This document shows positions 37,050 to 48,562 of a DNA stretch of 64,000 nt, piece after piece. How positions within the stretch are numbered: position 1 is the first letter of the stretch; the number at the start of each line of letters is the position of its first letter. This DNA is from Setophaga petechia (taxonomy: Eukaryota; Chordata; Aves; Passeriformes; Parulidae). Below the pieces are notes generated by a model. It was not told the DNA's origin. It saw only the letters and a program-made list of their open reading frames with translations, and searched no databases. The DNA lies in the NCBI GenBank assembly GCA_024362935.1, contig JANCRA010000019.1, positions 774,001 to 838,000 of the forward strand, read 5' to 3'. The position numbers and the translations under genes were made by a program.

Positions 37050-40000
37050 ACAGCACACACAAATCCCATGTAATATCTTTACTGTAAGTTACTCACAGGA
37101 ATGATATGAAAACATAATCTTGAGTAACTCTTCTATGTTATGGCCTCAAATCAACCAAACTGAAAGAAAAACAGGAAAAAAAAAGACATCTAAGGTAGTG
37201 ATGAGTTTGAGTAAAAGCAGAATGGTTGTATTATTCCAAAATTTGTAAAAGCTAGTCTCCCTTACATTCTATGTCCCTGATCTTTACCATAATATAAGAT
37301 GTTGTTTTCAAGGTGGGGAAGAACTAGTTTCATAAAACCTTTTCTTAGGACCCAGGAAGATCTTGGTGTTAAAACCAGCAGTGTCCTAAGCATCATAATG
37401 TTTTGCTTTGTATTTACTCCTTAATGTAGGGCAAGAGTGTGACAAGTGCTTATTTATATCTATGTATGCATATAAGTATGTTGTGAGGCAACAGCTATGT
37501 AGATTTTAAAGAAGCCAGCCCAGTGAGAACTGGCCACTTTGTGACTCGCAGCAATACCAACCTCTCATTCCATCAACAAAGACCATATTCAGATTTCTTT
37601 CTCAGGCAAGCTCTCATTCAACCCAAATCCTGAGGAAAGGATGACTTGAAATCCAAGAAAACTGCTGACAATGTAAATTGCTGGACAACTGATCAACTTC
37701 AAAGAAGATTTTGCTATTATAAGAATTCAGAGTATGGCCCATGCACTCAAACTGAATGAAAAAGAAATTGTATACTTCACTGTGTTACACCTCAGAGGTA
37801 TTTAGTTGCCAGAAGGGGGATAAGACCCATCTGACTTAGCTTGTGCATTTCTTTATTCATAGTGCCCAGATGGTAGCAGCAAGATTAGAAAGACCAGAAT
37901 TCTGGGAAGTATATGAACCGCTCAACTTCATCAAAAGTTCTGCATTTAACTTGGATCCCATAATGACACAACCTAAATAAAAGATCACAAGCTGTGTTGC
38001 TTAGCCTTACACAAGGTGGAAAGGACTACAACATGTTCTTTTCAGCTGTCACTCTGCTTACCTAGTCTTCTGAAAATATTGCTTCTTAACTTTTTATCTA
38101 TGCCTCTGGCCAATATTAAATGAGAGAACCCACCAAGATGCAGAAATTAATCTTGTCTGCTCCAGAATTACTTCAAGGTGCGAGTACATACTAAAAATGT
38201 AGTTTGAAAATTTTAAGGGTGTTCTTGTTAACGTGGACAACTTGCCTTAAACACATCTTATGAGACTCATCATAAAACTTGTTCAAGTTTTCAATCTGCA
38301 CTGCCCCTCCTGAAAACTGTCTGAATTTCAGTGCTCTGCTTTATACAAACCTTCTTGTTTCCAGTCTGAATGCATTCCTTGTCAGTTTATTTGCATTTGT
38401 GACAATGTATTATGTTAAGCAGATTATTTTTCATTTTGATTTTAAAGAGCTTTTCATATGAGTATTTGTATATGATGAAATGAAACACCAGCTGAGTGAG
38501 AAACTTGAACTGAGGTTTACTGTAAACATTCCCATGAAATCTGTACTTATATAGAATTTTAAGGGAGACTAAATGTTCCCTTACTGTCAAAGCCAGAATT
38601 TTGTTTTATAATAAGGCATCTGTGAATTTTCAGTTCTCAGCTTTGTGAGATACCCATCTCTATGAGAGCAAGTTTCAGATACCAGTCCAGGCAATGCTGG
38701 TTTCAAAGGGTTGTGTGATTTCAGTGTCTTAAGGTTTGAATTTTATTTTATACAAATTTCTGTGCCTTCTTCATGTTTCCCCTGCTGTGTTTTAAACCAG
38801 CAGGTCACCAGGGGAGCCACAAGATCTTAGCAGAGAATGGTGTGCGGGCAAGCAGGGACATTCCAGAGGGCAGATTTTCAGAATGCCAAGGAAAACAACA
38901 CATAGCTTGCAACCATAGCCAAGCATAACACAATTCTACACATCTATTGGTATAGGCAATACACAGCTCCTCCAACAAAACTTTTAAGATGGAGAGCTAT
39001 TTCAAGACTTCTTACACTACTGTGTCATGATTTTAGCATGTATGTGCTGTCAGAAAGGCAGAGGTATCATGCAAGTAAATCCCTTGGTTTTCCTAAATGT
39101 CAACCCTGTCCCCATAAATCATTTAGTCAGTTACACTAATATTTGTGGCATATTTCAGCAAACAAGAAATCCTCATATTGACATGATCCACTAGATTGTA
39201 CCTGTCTTGGATTTGGCTATCTCCAATTTTTTTGGTCATGTCTAACACCATTGGTTTGGGGAAATATTCCATTATTAAAGTAACCAATATAGACATAGCA
39301 CCCTTGTATGGACCAGTTGCATTCCCTGGGAACTGGAGCTTTCAGTCAGTGTGGTGGTGTCCATGAAAACAGATCCTTAAGTCAGTTAAACAAAATCCAC
39401 AGTACAATTCCTACTTAAAGATCAAACAAGAGCAGAAATAATAGATGATGCAGATATCAGACACAAGGCTGCATCTACTTAAATAGAAAAATCAAAATAT
39501 CTACTGCTCAGAAATAAGCATCAGCTACTCTGGCTTTATGTTTATTCACATCCCTATTAGGAAAAATTTAGGTTTATCTTCCTTTTTCCGTTGCCCGACT
39601 TCCCTTTGCAAGGTCCATGAAGACTGAACTTGATTAAGACATTTCACGTAATTAGTTTCATGTATACTTAAGCTTCAAACACAGATGCCTGAAAAATGAA
39701 TGTAATAATATTTGCAAAAATTGATTCATTTCTTCTTATCTAAATCTTAATAATTATAATAACATTTCAAAATTTGGAGCACTAGTTCATATTTTGTGAG
39801 TTTGGAGATATATATGACTAACTTGTAAACATGCAATGTGTCATGTGGTTGGAGAACTCCCTCAGATTCTGAAGGAAAAAAAAATTGGAGGAAAGGGGAA
39901 AGAGAGAAAAAGAGGACTAATAAAAAAAAATCTAATTTAGAAGGCATCCTAAACCACAGTTCCCTACTTGTTAAACTTAACATCTGAAACAGGTGAAAGA

Positions 40001-42640
40001 TATTGCAATCTATATGTTCTTTCCACAGAAGAAATATTGGTTTTATTTAGAGGGTACTCAAAGCTTCAATCAAACTGAAATCTTTTTCTGAGTTATTCTT
40101 GTTGTTACTGCAGCTTTCACGCTCTTCTTTCAACTGAAGGTGTTCATGACGATTTTTAGGCTCCCCATGTAGAGCAGAAGTGACATGGGCAAATAAAAAA
40201 TCTGAAGCCTTCTTGAGAAAGACCTCCAAACTTAAAATTCTGAACAGGCCAATACATGATAGATTATAATTGCTTTTAAGTAGACAGTGTTATGGCCTCA
40301 CATCAAGCAACAGCTAATTACTAAGGGCAAGAAAAGGGTGCTCTAGCACTAAGGTATATTAATCACATAAAGACTAATGTACACATTCCTAGATAAAAAT
40401 GATATAACAATAAATTAGATTAATTCCCTTTTCATTGGCTGGTCAGGCACTCTAGTTCTATGAAACTCTAATATATATTTATCTGCTGGAACATAACGCT
40501 ATTTTACTATTTTATTAGTTATTGCCCTTACTGCATAAAGTCATCCTCCCTTTGAAAATGCCAGACTATAACAGATAATGTGTGATGTTGATAATAAAAC
40601 CAATGAATACAAATAGGGGGTTGAAATTAATCTATTCTAGAAGTGTTATATTTTTGCTGCCCATTTTGGTCATTAACGTTAAGGAATTAAGAAGTATTGA
40701 ATGAGAATGTCATAACCTTTACCAGTGTGTAGCAAAACCAAGACAAAAAAGGTTCTTTGATCATCCTGTGGGGGCTGACAGACCCTGGATGATGATAAAT
40801 AACTATGAGACATTTAGAGGTAATTTTTCAAATTCTATCTAATTTAGCATAATCCATAATACATAAGATTTAGAGCTAGTTCAGGCTGGTGCTTTCAATG
40901 AAAGATGAAACTTTTAGAGAAAATATTTTAGATAAACTAGGATCAATGCCCTTTGGGTAGAACAAAGACTGATGAGTAGTTAGCAGCTGGGTGACCACCC
41001 ATCAACCCAGCGACAGCAGGGCCAAAATTGCCTGTTGATAGAAAGGATGAGTGACCTGTCAGGACTGACCATGAGCCGTGGCCACCAGGAGAACAAACCC
41101 CAGCCACCATGTGTGGATGTTCACTGCTGGAGTGTCCATTTGAGCACAGAGGTGGCTCAGCAGATATTTGACCTTCCCCAAGATGTGTTCAGGGAGCAGG
41201 GCAACTGCTCATCCTTCCTGAAAAGGTTAATGTCAGGTAGAGGCTCCAGGAACAGACCACAGCCCCAGTCATTTCTAACAGTGAAGTTCTCTAGAATGGT
41301 TACAGCATTTCACTCAGAATTTTTCTGACAAGATTCTAAGGGCTTTCAATATTCATGGCTTCCACAGTCCAAATTGGCAGAGACCAAAAACCCAGGACTT
41401 TTTATGATCATGGTTAAATATGCCACCTGTAATAACTGTAGCATTAGTGATGTTTAAAGGTAACATTAGTTGTGCTCAGGGACTTGAAATATAAGAGACC
41501 AACCCTGAAAGGTGCTGTAAACATTGGAAGTGTGGAATAGTTTGCATTTCCCCTGCTTAAGACACTGCAGGTTCAGGCCTTACCTGCCCCACAGACCTCA
41601 GGGAGAATCCACACTATGCACTGCAGTGAACCTTTGCCTGCTAGCCAGATCTGTTCCAGAAACCAATCCAAAATAATAATGTCAACAAAGCATTAGTAGA
41701 ATAAAGTCACTTCAAAGCCCAGGGGAGCAGCCACAGTACTTTTCTGCTTGTGCTGGGTGCTGGGACCAGTTCTTACTGACAGTGACTTGAGAGTGCTGCA
41801 GCATTTCATCAGAGGTTGTCAACAAGCCCACAGGTCCTGAAACAGTGCAAACTAAAATCCTGTGGAAAGTAAAGAGAAACTACCATGGTCCTGAAATTGT
41901 AAGAATAGTTACTCCCAATCTGAAGTTGTTCTGTTCTGTGACAGAGCATTCCATCTTCTCCATCATGGAAGAATTGGAGACCCTTTTCAAATCTACATTT
42001 AGAGCTATTTAAACTGGCTGAGTTTTAGAATGTGTGCCTCCACTTTACAACTAAGGAATAGCTTTCACAGTTAAGGAATAACTAGGGAATAACACCCACT
42101 GTGAAGGTAAGCAAGTTAACCTCAGTTTTAATGATCCAGAGACAGAGTTCTCTGGGAAGGCATGTGCTCTAAAGCAAATGCTGATTTATGTATTTCTCTT
42201 TTATCTTTCCCTCTTGCCAAGCAATTTCAAATCATACTGTGTAAAGAATCCTGCATAAATGACCCTTTTTGACAGGGAAGGTTAATAAATATTTTTTAAG
42301 TAATGAAAGATGGTGGAGAAACCAGTGAATTAAACTCAGATCTTTCAAAAAATGTCTTGGTATGTGTATATAAAGAAAAATATTGTAGCTATTCTCTCAA
42401 TATATAGGAACCTTGTCACTAAGATGGAGATTAAAAAAATCCCTATTTAATAACTGCCATTTATAATTCAGAGAGAATTGATTTACTGATTTAAAAGCAT
42501 TCTGCCAATCGAGAAGTTCCTGTAATATTGAAATAAATTTCTTTCAAGTCTATGCAAGTAAAACAAAGCTCTATCAGTTGAACAGCAAAACAACTTTTCA
42601 TATTAATCAGTAGGAACTTGATAAATCCCACTGATGTAGA

Positions 42641-42925
42641 AAATTAGCACCTTTGCATGTTTCCCAGATTTTGATTTAATTTTGGACACTTGGTCATGCA
42701 TTATAAGTGCTGCCTGGCTGGCTGCAACTATTTCAGTTGAAATCCATTATTTCTGGGAGAATTATGTGCCTTGTTAGTGAATTGCAAGCTATTTCCACTC
42801 CAGCATCTGCACTGCAGTTGATCTATTATTAACATTGAGCTCATTAAAAAAATGAAAGAATCTGATTTGTGTCTTTAGGGTGGGGGCTACTGAGGCTTTT
42901 GCTGAAGTAAATAAGCTGGCTGTGC
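42641..42925. promoter_or_regulatory. Candidate non-coding regulatory sequence flanking the CpG cluster
   Basis: This moderately AT-rich, non-repetitive stretch contains closely packed motif cores: ATTATAAG, GGCTGGCTG, CAGTTGA, TTATTAACATTGAGCTCATTA. It directly abuts the CpG-rich block to its right. Dense motif packing without repeats is typical of conserved vertebrate enhancers, but this is a judgement from texture, not measured conservation. Confidence 0.3.
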
Positions 42926-43174
42926 CGCTTCCAGTTGACACAGCTGTCAGGAAAGCGTTGGCTGTCGCCGCACCGCGCAGGGACGCTCAGTTACGAGGGC
43001 CTTGTAGCCATATGTAAACAATACCAGGCTGATGACAGGTTTATGACACTGGAGACAACATGTGCAGCTGTTAGCCACTGGGTTTTATGGCGCAAAACAA
43101 ATGTTTTTCAATGCGCGGGCGTTTGGCACGGAGCCGCCATAGCGGCAGCGGGAAGGGGAGGATGGGCAGCTGCC
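42926..43174. promoter_or_regulatory. Isolated CpG cluster, candidate promoter or enhancer
   Basis: Seventeen CpG dinucleotides lie within about 250 bases: eight at 42926-42995 and nine at 43091-43174. Surrounding sequence has only a few per kilobase. Three CAGCTG E-boxes (42941, 43065, 43167), a forkhead-type TGTAAACA (43013-43020), a MEIS/TGIF-type TGACAG (43033-43038) and a HOX/CDX-type TTTATGG (43084-43090) are visible. CpG retention implies the block is unmethylated in the germ line or recently derived. It could be a small promoter or first exon of an unannotated transcript, or an enhancer. The 87-codon open frame across it (42935-43198) begins with TTG, has no recognisable motif and is not called as a gene. 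Confidence 0.5.
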
Positions 43175-44363
43175 GGAAGATTTATCCCTGCCTGGTAGTG
43201 CTGTGCTGAAGAAGGGGCTGGTGGGTTCCTTCTCCTCACCTCTTCAAGGGGGGTTCTTCAGAGGAAGATGTGTTCCTGTCAGTTCCATAGATGGGATTTG
43301 TAGTTTAAAATGCTGAATGATTTCCCACGGGGAAAGAGAGAACCATCACTCTAGGACAGGGGTGCTCTGCTAGCAGCTGATTTGGGCCTTGTCATACAGT
43401 AGGCACACTGAAAGAAGAGTATTTAACACAGGGAGAGTAAAACAGCTGTATTGGGGTTTAGAAATACTCACCAAAAAATCTTGAATGGGATGGTACAGAG
43501 TCCTGAAAGAGAGAGCTGAGTAGCAATGATGCCCCGGAGTAAGGCATCATCCTGTACCACTTTTGTGTTATCAACCATGAGCACTGATTTCTTTCTGATC
43601 CAGAGTGCATGTTAGAACAGGTGGGGAAAATTAAGTGAAAGAATTTGGAAAAAATTGTAATTTCTTTTAATAAGCATCAGTGACTCATCAACTACATCCC
43701 CAAACAGTAACAATATTTTACAAGTCATTGAGTTGTCAAACCCTGGTACTTGTTGTACTTTAACCCGGGGCACCTCAGCTAGCCAAGCCGTTTCAAGTAC
43801 AACTTTCTCAGCAACTTAAGTTTAAACATGTTCATCAAAACCTGTGGGCCTTTTGTGACAGGAGGATCCCAGCACAAACTGGTTAGTATGATGTTAGGCA
43901 CTAAGTCATGGTAATCTCTAAGGAGTGCTAGTAAAGGAAATGGTCTAGGACCTGTTCCCCAGCCTTGCAGGCAGTGTCACTCAGTAGCTAAATTCTCTTC
44001 CAGGACCCTGTTTGGACTTCATTAGCATCCATGAGAACAGTCCCTGGATTATGCTGTCTCATCCTAGACTGGCATTGACTAGGAAAGTTGATTATCCCTG
44101 GTCAAAAATATGCATAAGGAGTACACAAACAAATCAAGGGCATGATGGGCCAGGGCTTCTAGTTATGTCCTTGACATATTTAGTACACCACTTGGATGCA
44201 GCTTTTGTACAAACTCATTTTCATGAACTCTTAATTATATAGGACAAAAAGCTGCTATGGGATACTGGAGCTCTGCTTTGCAGTGAGGCAGATACCGTCC
44301 CTTGAATCTCAGGATGCTTCATTTTAAAAGACTTTAATGATAAAAAGGAATGGTTATTTGCTC
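43175..44363. other. Unique non-coding sequence
   Basis: CpG density falls quickly after 43.2 kb, although a GC-rich spot with CCCGGGGC remains at about 43763-43770. No exon or repeat is recognised. Confidence 0.55.
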
Positions 44364-44486
44364 ACCAAAAAAAACCAAAACAAACAAACAAAAAAAAAAA
44401 ACAAAAAAAACAAACCACCAAAACCCCACAAGCATAAAAACCAAACCCCAAAACCTAACAAACAAGCAAACAAAACCAAAAAAACT
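44364..44486 (+). repeat. A/C-only low-complexity tract, (CAAA)n-like
   Basis: Over about 123 bases the + strand is almost purely A and C, with only two T and two G. Units such as caaa, caaaa and ccaaaacc recur without a fixed period, and two long A runs lie at 44390-44401 and 44403-44410. Several overlapping lysine/asparagine/threonine-rich open frames here, and the phenylalanine-rich frame opposite, are artefacts of this composition. Confidence 0.9.
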
Positions 44487-47400
44487 ATGGAAAATAAAGT
44501 ATCCAGGGAAGCTATTGCAGGTTCCCATCTGCAAATATTCTGGAAATGTGAAAATTGATCACCAAAACTGCAGAGCTAACTATTTGTAAAATTTTCTCCT
44601 TCTTCTTTGAGTGTTGTCTTCCTCACTATAAATTTTTCCTTCACATTTTTAAAAAACAAGCCATGTTTCTGAATGAAAAGCATAAAAAATTGAAGGAAAT
44701 TCAGGAAATGTGCTTTCTTACTTTGAGTTTTCAAGAGTGTGCTGAATTCAGGATGATATTCCCTCTTTCATTTAAAGTATCATATTCTCCCATATAAATT
44801 CAACTTTTACCCCATGTTTTTTGATAAAAAATATTTTTGTTTATACCTAAGAAGCAAAAGGAAACAAACAAACAAACTTACAAATGTATTTAAAATACAT
44901 TTAAAAATTTTTTTACTTGCTGGATTATTTTAAAGAGAAGATTAAATCTCAGCATTTGACTTTAAATAGTTTCAGTGTGAGACTGCAATATTCAGCAAGA
45001 AATGTTAATATAGCAAAATAATTTCATTGCTGTATAGCTGGGGGGAAATCATGAAGGGAATTATCTTGATTTGAGAGCTAAAGATCAGTAATTGTGCTGT
45101 ATTTTATACTTAGCAGCATGTCCAGATGACTGGGTAACACATTTGAGAGAATTATTCCATCATACAGCTTTTGGAAGAGCTGTTAGTTATTGCCTTCTAA
45201 GATCCTCATCATCTAACTTTAATTTTTGAAGTTTTTCACATCCTTTTCAATATTGGTATTTTTGTAGTGAGTGCTGGAAGTAATGACTGTTTATGACACA
45301 TCCTACTTACAAAATGCCCCTTTTTCTAACAAGATCATAGCATAGTCATCTACAAAAAGTGCATATTCTTGCCACAAAAAGCAGATGCAGCTGGAAAGAG
45401 AATTTCAATTTTGAGCAACTATTTGTATGTGTGGTGCATGGTTCCATGAACAGCTTCCAGCCTTCCATAAGTGCTCTGCCTTTTAGCTCTGGGTGAAGTT
45501 TTATAGCCATCATAATCTTCACCCTCTAATAAAAAAAACCCAGCAAATACAGATGGATGATGAGATTGATGATGGTGCTCTCCTAAATCCTTCCTCTCTT
45601 CATTTCTCTACAAATACTGGGAGAAGACAGACCATGCCCACACAAGGCATGTGAGAGGTTTGCTCCTGTTTTAACTCCATATGCTGCACGGATGGACCGT
45701 GTAGGATCCATAGGCAGTCCTGGTGCTGGATGACACAGATAATATGAGATCAGAGTGATGGGACCGAAATTGTACCACGCTTGTAGTAGTAGTGAGTGAT
45801 GATCAGTAGAAACAACAAAAAACGTCAGAGCAAAAGCATGAGTCAGGAACTACCAACATTCACATCCATCTGAAATCATAGCTGGAAAGTCTGTGCCTAA
45901 ATACATACAAAATATTATTTAAGTTCCTTTAACTTTTCTTCTGCTGATATGTTGACATTATCCATGATCTTAAGCCTTTTTCTCATATGTCTTATGCTTG
46001 TGGATTTGTTCACAGCAACACCATTTCTGTCACATCGCCTCTGAGAGTCATATCTTCCTATACCATAAGCTGAAATTTTTAATCATGTCTTTATCATTTC
46101 TTGACTATTATTTGTGTCTTTTCAACCTTCTTGGACCTGTCTCACCAAGGAAAACTGAAGCTCTTTTCAACAGAGAGGGAGATGACCAGCACCTCTTTTC
46201 ACTGGAACACAAAACCTTGGCTATGCCAGCAAAACTTGCCAAATATTTTGGAAAGAAAAATGGAGCAATGCAATTAGTTAGGCAGTATATACAGGCTTTT
46301 GGTGGGTCACCTATAAGGTTACAATAGAAGAAGCTATCAAAAAGTTGCAGGAGAACTCTGAACATTTCCTGTTAACCTGCAGCAACCACTGCTGTAGCTG
46401 TCTGTGTTCCTGTCTTCCTCCTGGTTGTCGTTCAGAGCCCATTCCAAATGTTAAGTTGTGAAATTAAGTACATGCCCAGCAGAATCCCAAAAGAAATTTC
46501 TGACACAGAAAGAGTACTCTGGGGCAAAAAAAAATTGTGTTAGCTATATCTCAGAAAAATTGTAGAGAATGCAGGTGAGATAGGGTGAGCATGAAAGGAC
46601 TAGAAGACACATGGCTTCAGACAACTCCCGGACAAGCTAAGTTTCCTAATCAAAAGAGGGCTGAATGTGCTGTCTGTCTCCAGCATGGAAGGTCTGGAAC
46701 AAGGAAATGAGTTTTTCAGGCTTAAATTCTAGGGAGCCAGTGGTCTGAAATCTCCCTTTGTAATCCTCTCACAACATGTGAGGAGTGTAAGAAAGTCTAT
46801 ATTTGCATGCCTTAAAGAATGTGAGGATTTAAACCCTGATTCCCAAGATGGCCTATCTAATTTACAGCTTTCTCTAATTTACAGATATGGCTTCCTTCAT
46901 ACATAGTAACAGGAGCTTTTATGCAATCATAGTGAGAAACTATATACAATTCATATTATATTTTTGTTCTTATATATCTGTGTCTGATTTTGAAAATGTC
47001 TTCCCCAGAAAGAAAGGGTTTGAAAATTTTTTTGATAGCCTTATATAGAAATTGTCTTTTCCCATGGAAACATTGTATGTCTTTTAAATAAAATGTGTTG
47101 CCAATGTGGTTGTATTATTGCTAGGTTCTTGAAATACAGAAAACCTTTTATTAGGGAGAAGCGGCATCTTGAAATGAATTAAAGCTGAGAAGTCCAAAGT
47201 ATTTGCAGAGCTCTAGTAATCTGCCAGTTTTTCTCCAAGAGGTTTGATAGCTGAAGGTTATGAAATCAACAGCACAGACAAGGAGATTTTCACCATGGTC
47301 TGGCTTGCAATTTGCACTTCTCAAAAAGGAATATCCTTTTTTTACTTTTTTTTTTTTTATTCCTTTTAATCAGCATGTCTCGTTGCCCTTCATGGCTGGT

Positions 47401-47825
47401 GCTTCTGAAAGAATTTTCATTCAAATATGCTAAAAGTAACATGACCTCCTAATGAACCTCTGCACACACACAGACACACACACAGTTCTCTGGAATCAAC
47501 AATCTCAAATTAATTTGTTCTTTACTTGAGAATGGATTGGTTTGCTGACCTAAACATGAAGGTACAGATAATTTCTGACTACTGACGCAGGTACTTGCTA
47601 GCACACTGGTTAAAGCAGAAAGATTTAAACATCGTTATTTTTAATCAGCAAGCTGAAACCCACAGTTAAAGTAGCTGATTTTTATCTCATTTTGCAAAAA
47701 AAAGTTGATTCTTTTGCTACCATACATTGTAACCTACTCACATCTTTTTAAAACAAATTATATAGAGCAGGCCTCAGACCTTCTTCTAGAGTCAGAGGAA
47801 GACCAGACAATTAATATATGACTAT
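44487..47825. other. Unique non-coding sequence
   Basis: AT-rich, with no gene recognised. A 109-codon frame at 45998-46327 has no family motif and overlaps an 85-codon frame on the other strand. Minor features are three CAAA units near 44863-44877, a direct repeat of tctaatttacag (46856-46867, 46873-46884), a T run near 47349-47360 and a short CA repeat at 47463-47484. Confidence 0.55.
47463..47484 (+). repeat. Short (CA)n microsatellite
   Basis: Ten CA units interrupted once by CAGA. Minor dinucleotide repeat. Confidence 0.85.
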
Positions 47826-48235
47826 TGATGCAGGATGGCCCCCAGTCAGGGAATAACGTGCTCTAACTCCATGATTCAGAAGGCTGAACAATTGCTTTAT
47901 TTACCTATATTATATTACGTTACATAATATACTATGCTGTAACTATCTTACACTAAAAAAAACCCATGACCCTTACCAGACAGTCATGACACAGCTTTGA
48001 CCTAATTGAACAATCAGTCCAAACACCATCAGCAGAGTCCAATTTACAAATCCCCTTCAGTAAACAATCTCCATAATACATTCCAATGTGCCAAACAACA
48101 GGAGCAGCAAGCAGAGATAAGAATTGTTTTCTCTTTTCTCTCTGAGTTTTGTCGCTGCCTTCCCCAGGAAAAATCTGGGGAGAGAGAATTATGACCCTCT
48201 CTGTTCAGAGTATGTGAGTACCACATGTAACCACA
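47826..48235 (-). mobile_element. Endogenous retrovirus LTR, probably solitary and of a songbird family
   Basis: Read on the minus strand, this block has the layout of an avian retroviral LTR. A pyrimidine-rich region with 'ccccagatttttcctgggga' (near 48164-48183) and 'gagaaaacaattcttatctc' leads, through an AT-rich middle (about 47900-47960), to an AATAAA polyadenylation signal (47897-47902 on the + strand). The characteristic 'cagccttctgaatcatggag' stretch (about 47870-47889) and the LTR end follow near 47826. I recognise this order from LTRs common in passerine genomes. No retroviral gag, pol or env coding sequence adjoins it, so it is best read as a solo LTR. Both ends are approximate, and I could not find a clear target site duplication. 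The family name needs a repeat library. Confidence 0.68.
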
Positions 48236-48562
48236 CTTGTGATGCATGGGCAGTAGTGAATCTCTGTGAGTTCCTTCACTCCCTATTTTGTGCACCCACC
48301 TGGTGGCAGCATCCCTAGCAAAGCAAAGTTCTTGGACAGGGTTGCTGCCAGCAAAGTGTTTCATCTGCCTTCCATGTTCCTGAGAAATCAGTAGGAAACA
48401 GGGCAAAGAGGAAAGGGCTGTTAGCCAGTGGAGCTGCCTTGGCAGGCTGCACAAAACCTGTGGATCACAAGTTGAACTCTCCTGACTTGGACAATGAAAG
48501 AATAAATAGTGTTTATTCTTACTGTCTGTGTCCATTATTTCTAACATACATGCCCACATCTC
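48236..48562 (+). mobile_element. Possible second LTR or older repeat piece next to the LTR
   Basis: The segment ends with 'agaataaatagtgtttattc' followed by a T-rich stretch and CA. This resembles the polyadenylation signal and R/U5 end of an LTR, here on the + strand and so opposite to its neighbour. I cannot identify a family, and unique sequence is a reasonable alternative. A 171-codon minus-strand frame spans it and part of the LTR (48044-48559) but shows no protein motif. Confidence 0.25.

Larger units (their letters stand above)
32653..42640. other. Unique AT-rich non-coding sequence
   Basis: Ten kilobases with no recognised gene or dispersed repeat. Landmarks are a homeodomain-type inverted repeat at 35201-35217, a very AT-rich tract at 36581-36666 and a long pyrimidine tract at 37021-37049. 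CpG is sparse throughout. Candidate conserved elements can be suspected by motif density only. Confidence 0.55.

Noticed and set aside
42935..43198. Open frame of 87 codons across the CpG cluster
   Set aside because: It begins with TTG rather than ATG, and openness is expected from the GC-rich composition. Its translation shows no motif.
44334..44589. Lysine/asparagine-rich and phenylalanine-rich open frames
   Set aside because: They are translations of the A/C-only low-complexity tract and its complement.
45998..46327. Open frame of 109 codons
   Set aside because: No family motif and an 85-codon frame overlaps on the other strand; no splice or regulatory context.
48044..48559. Longest open frame in the window, 171 codons, minus strand
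   Set aside because: It runs across the LTR and its flank, has no recognisable protein family motif, and overlaps other short frames. Chance openness in repeat-derived DNA explains it.
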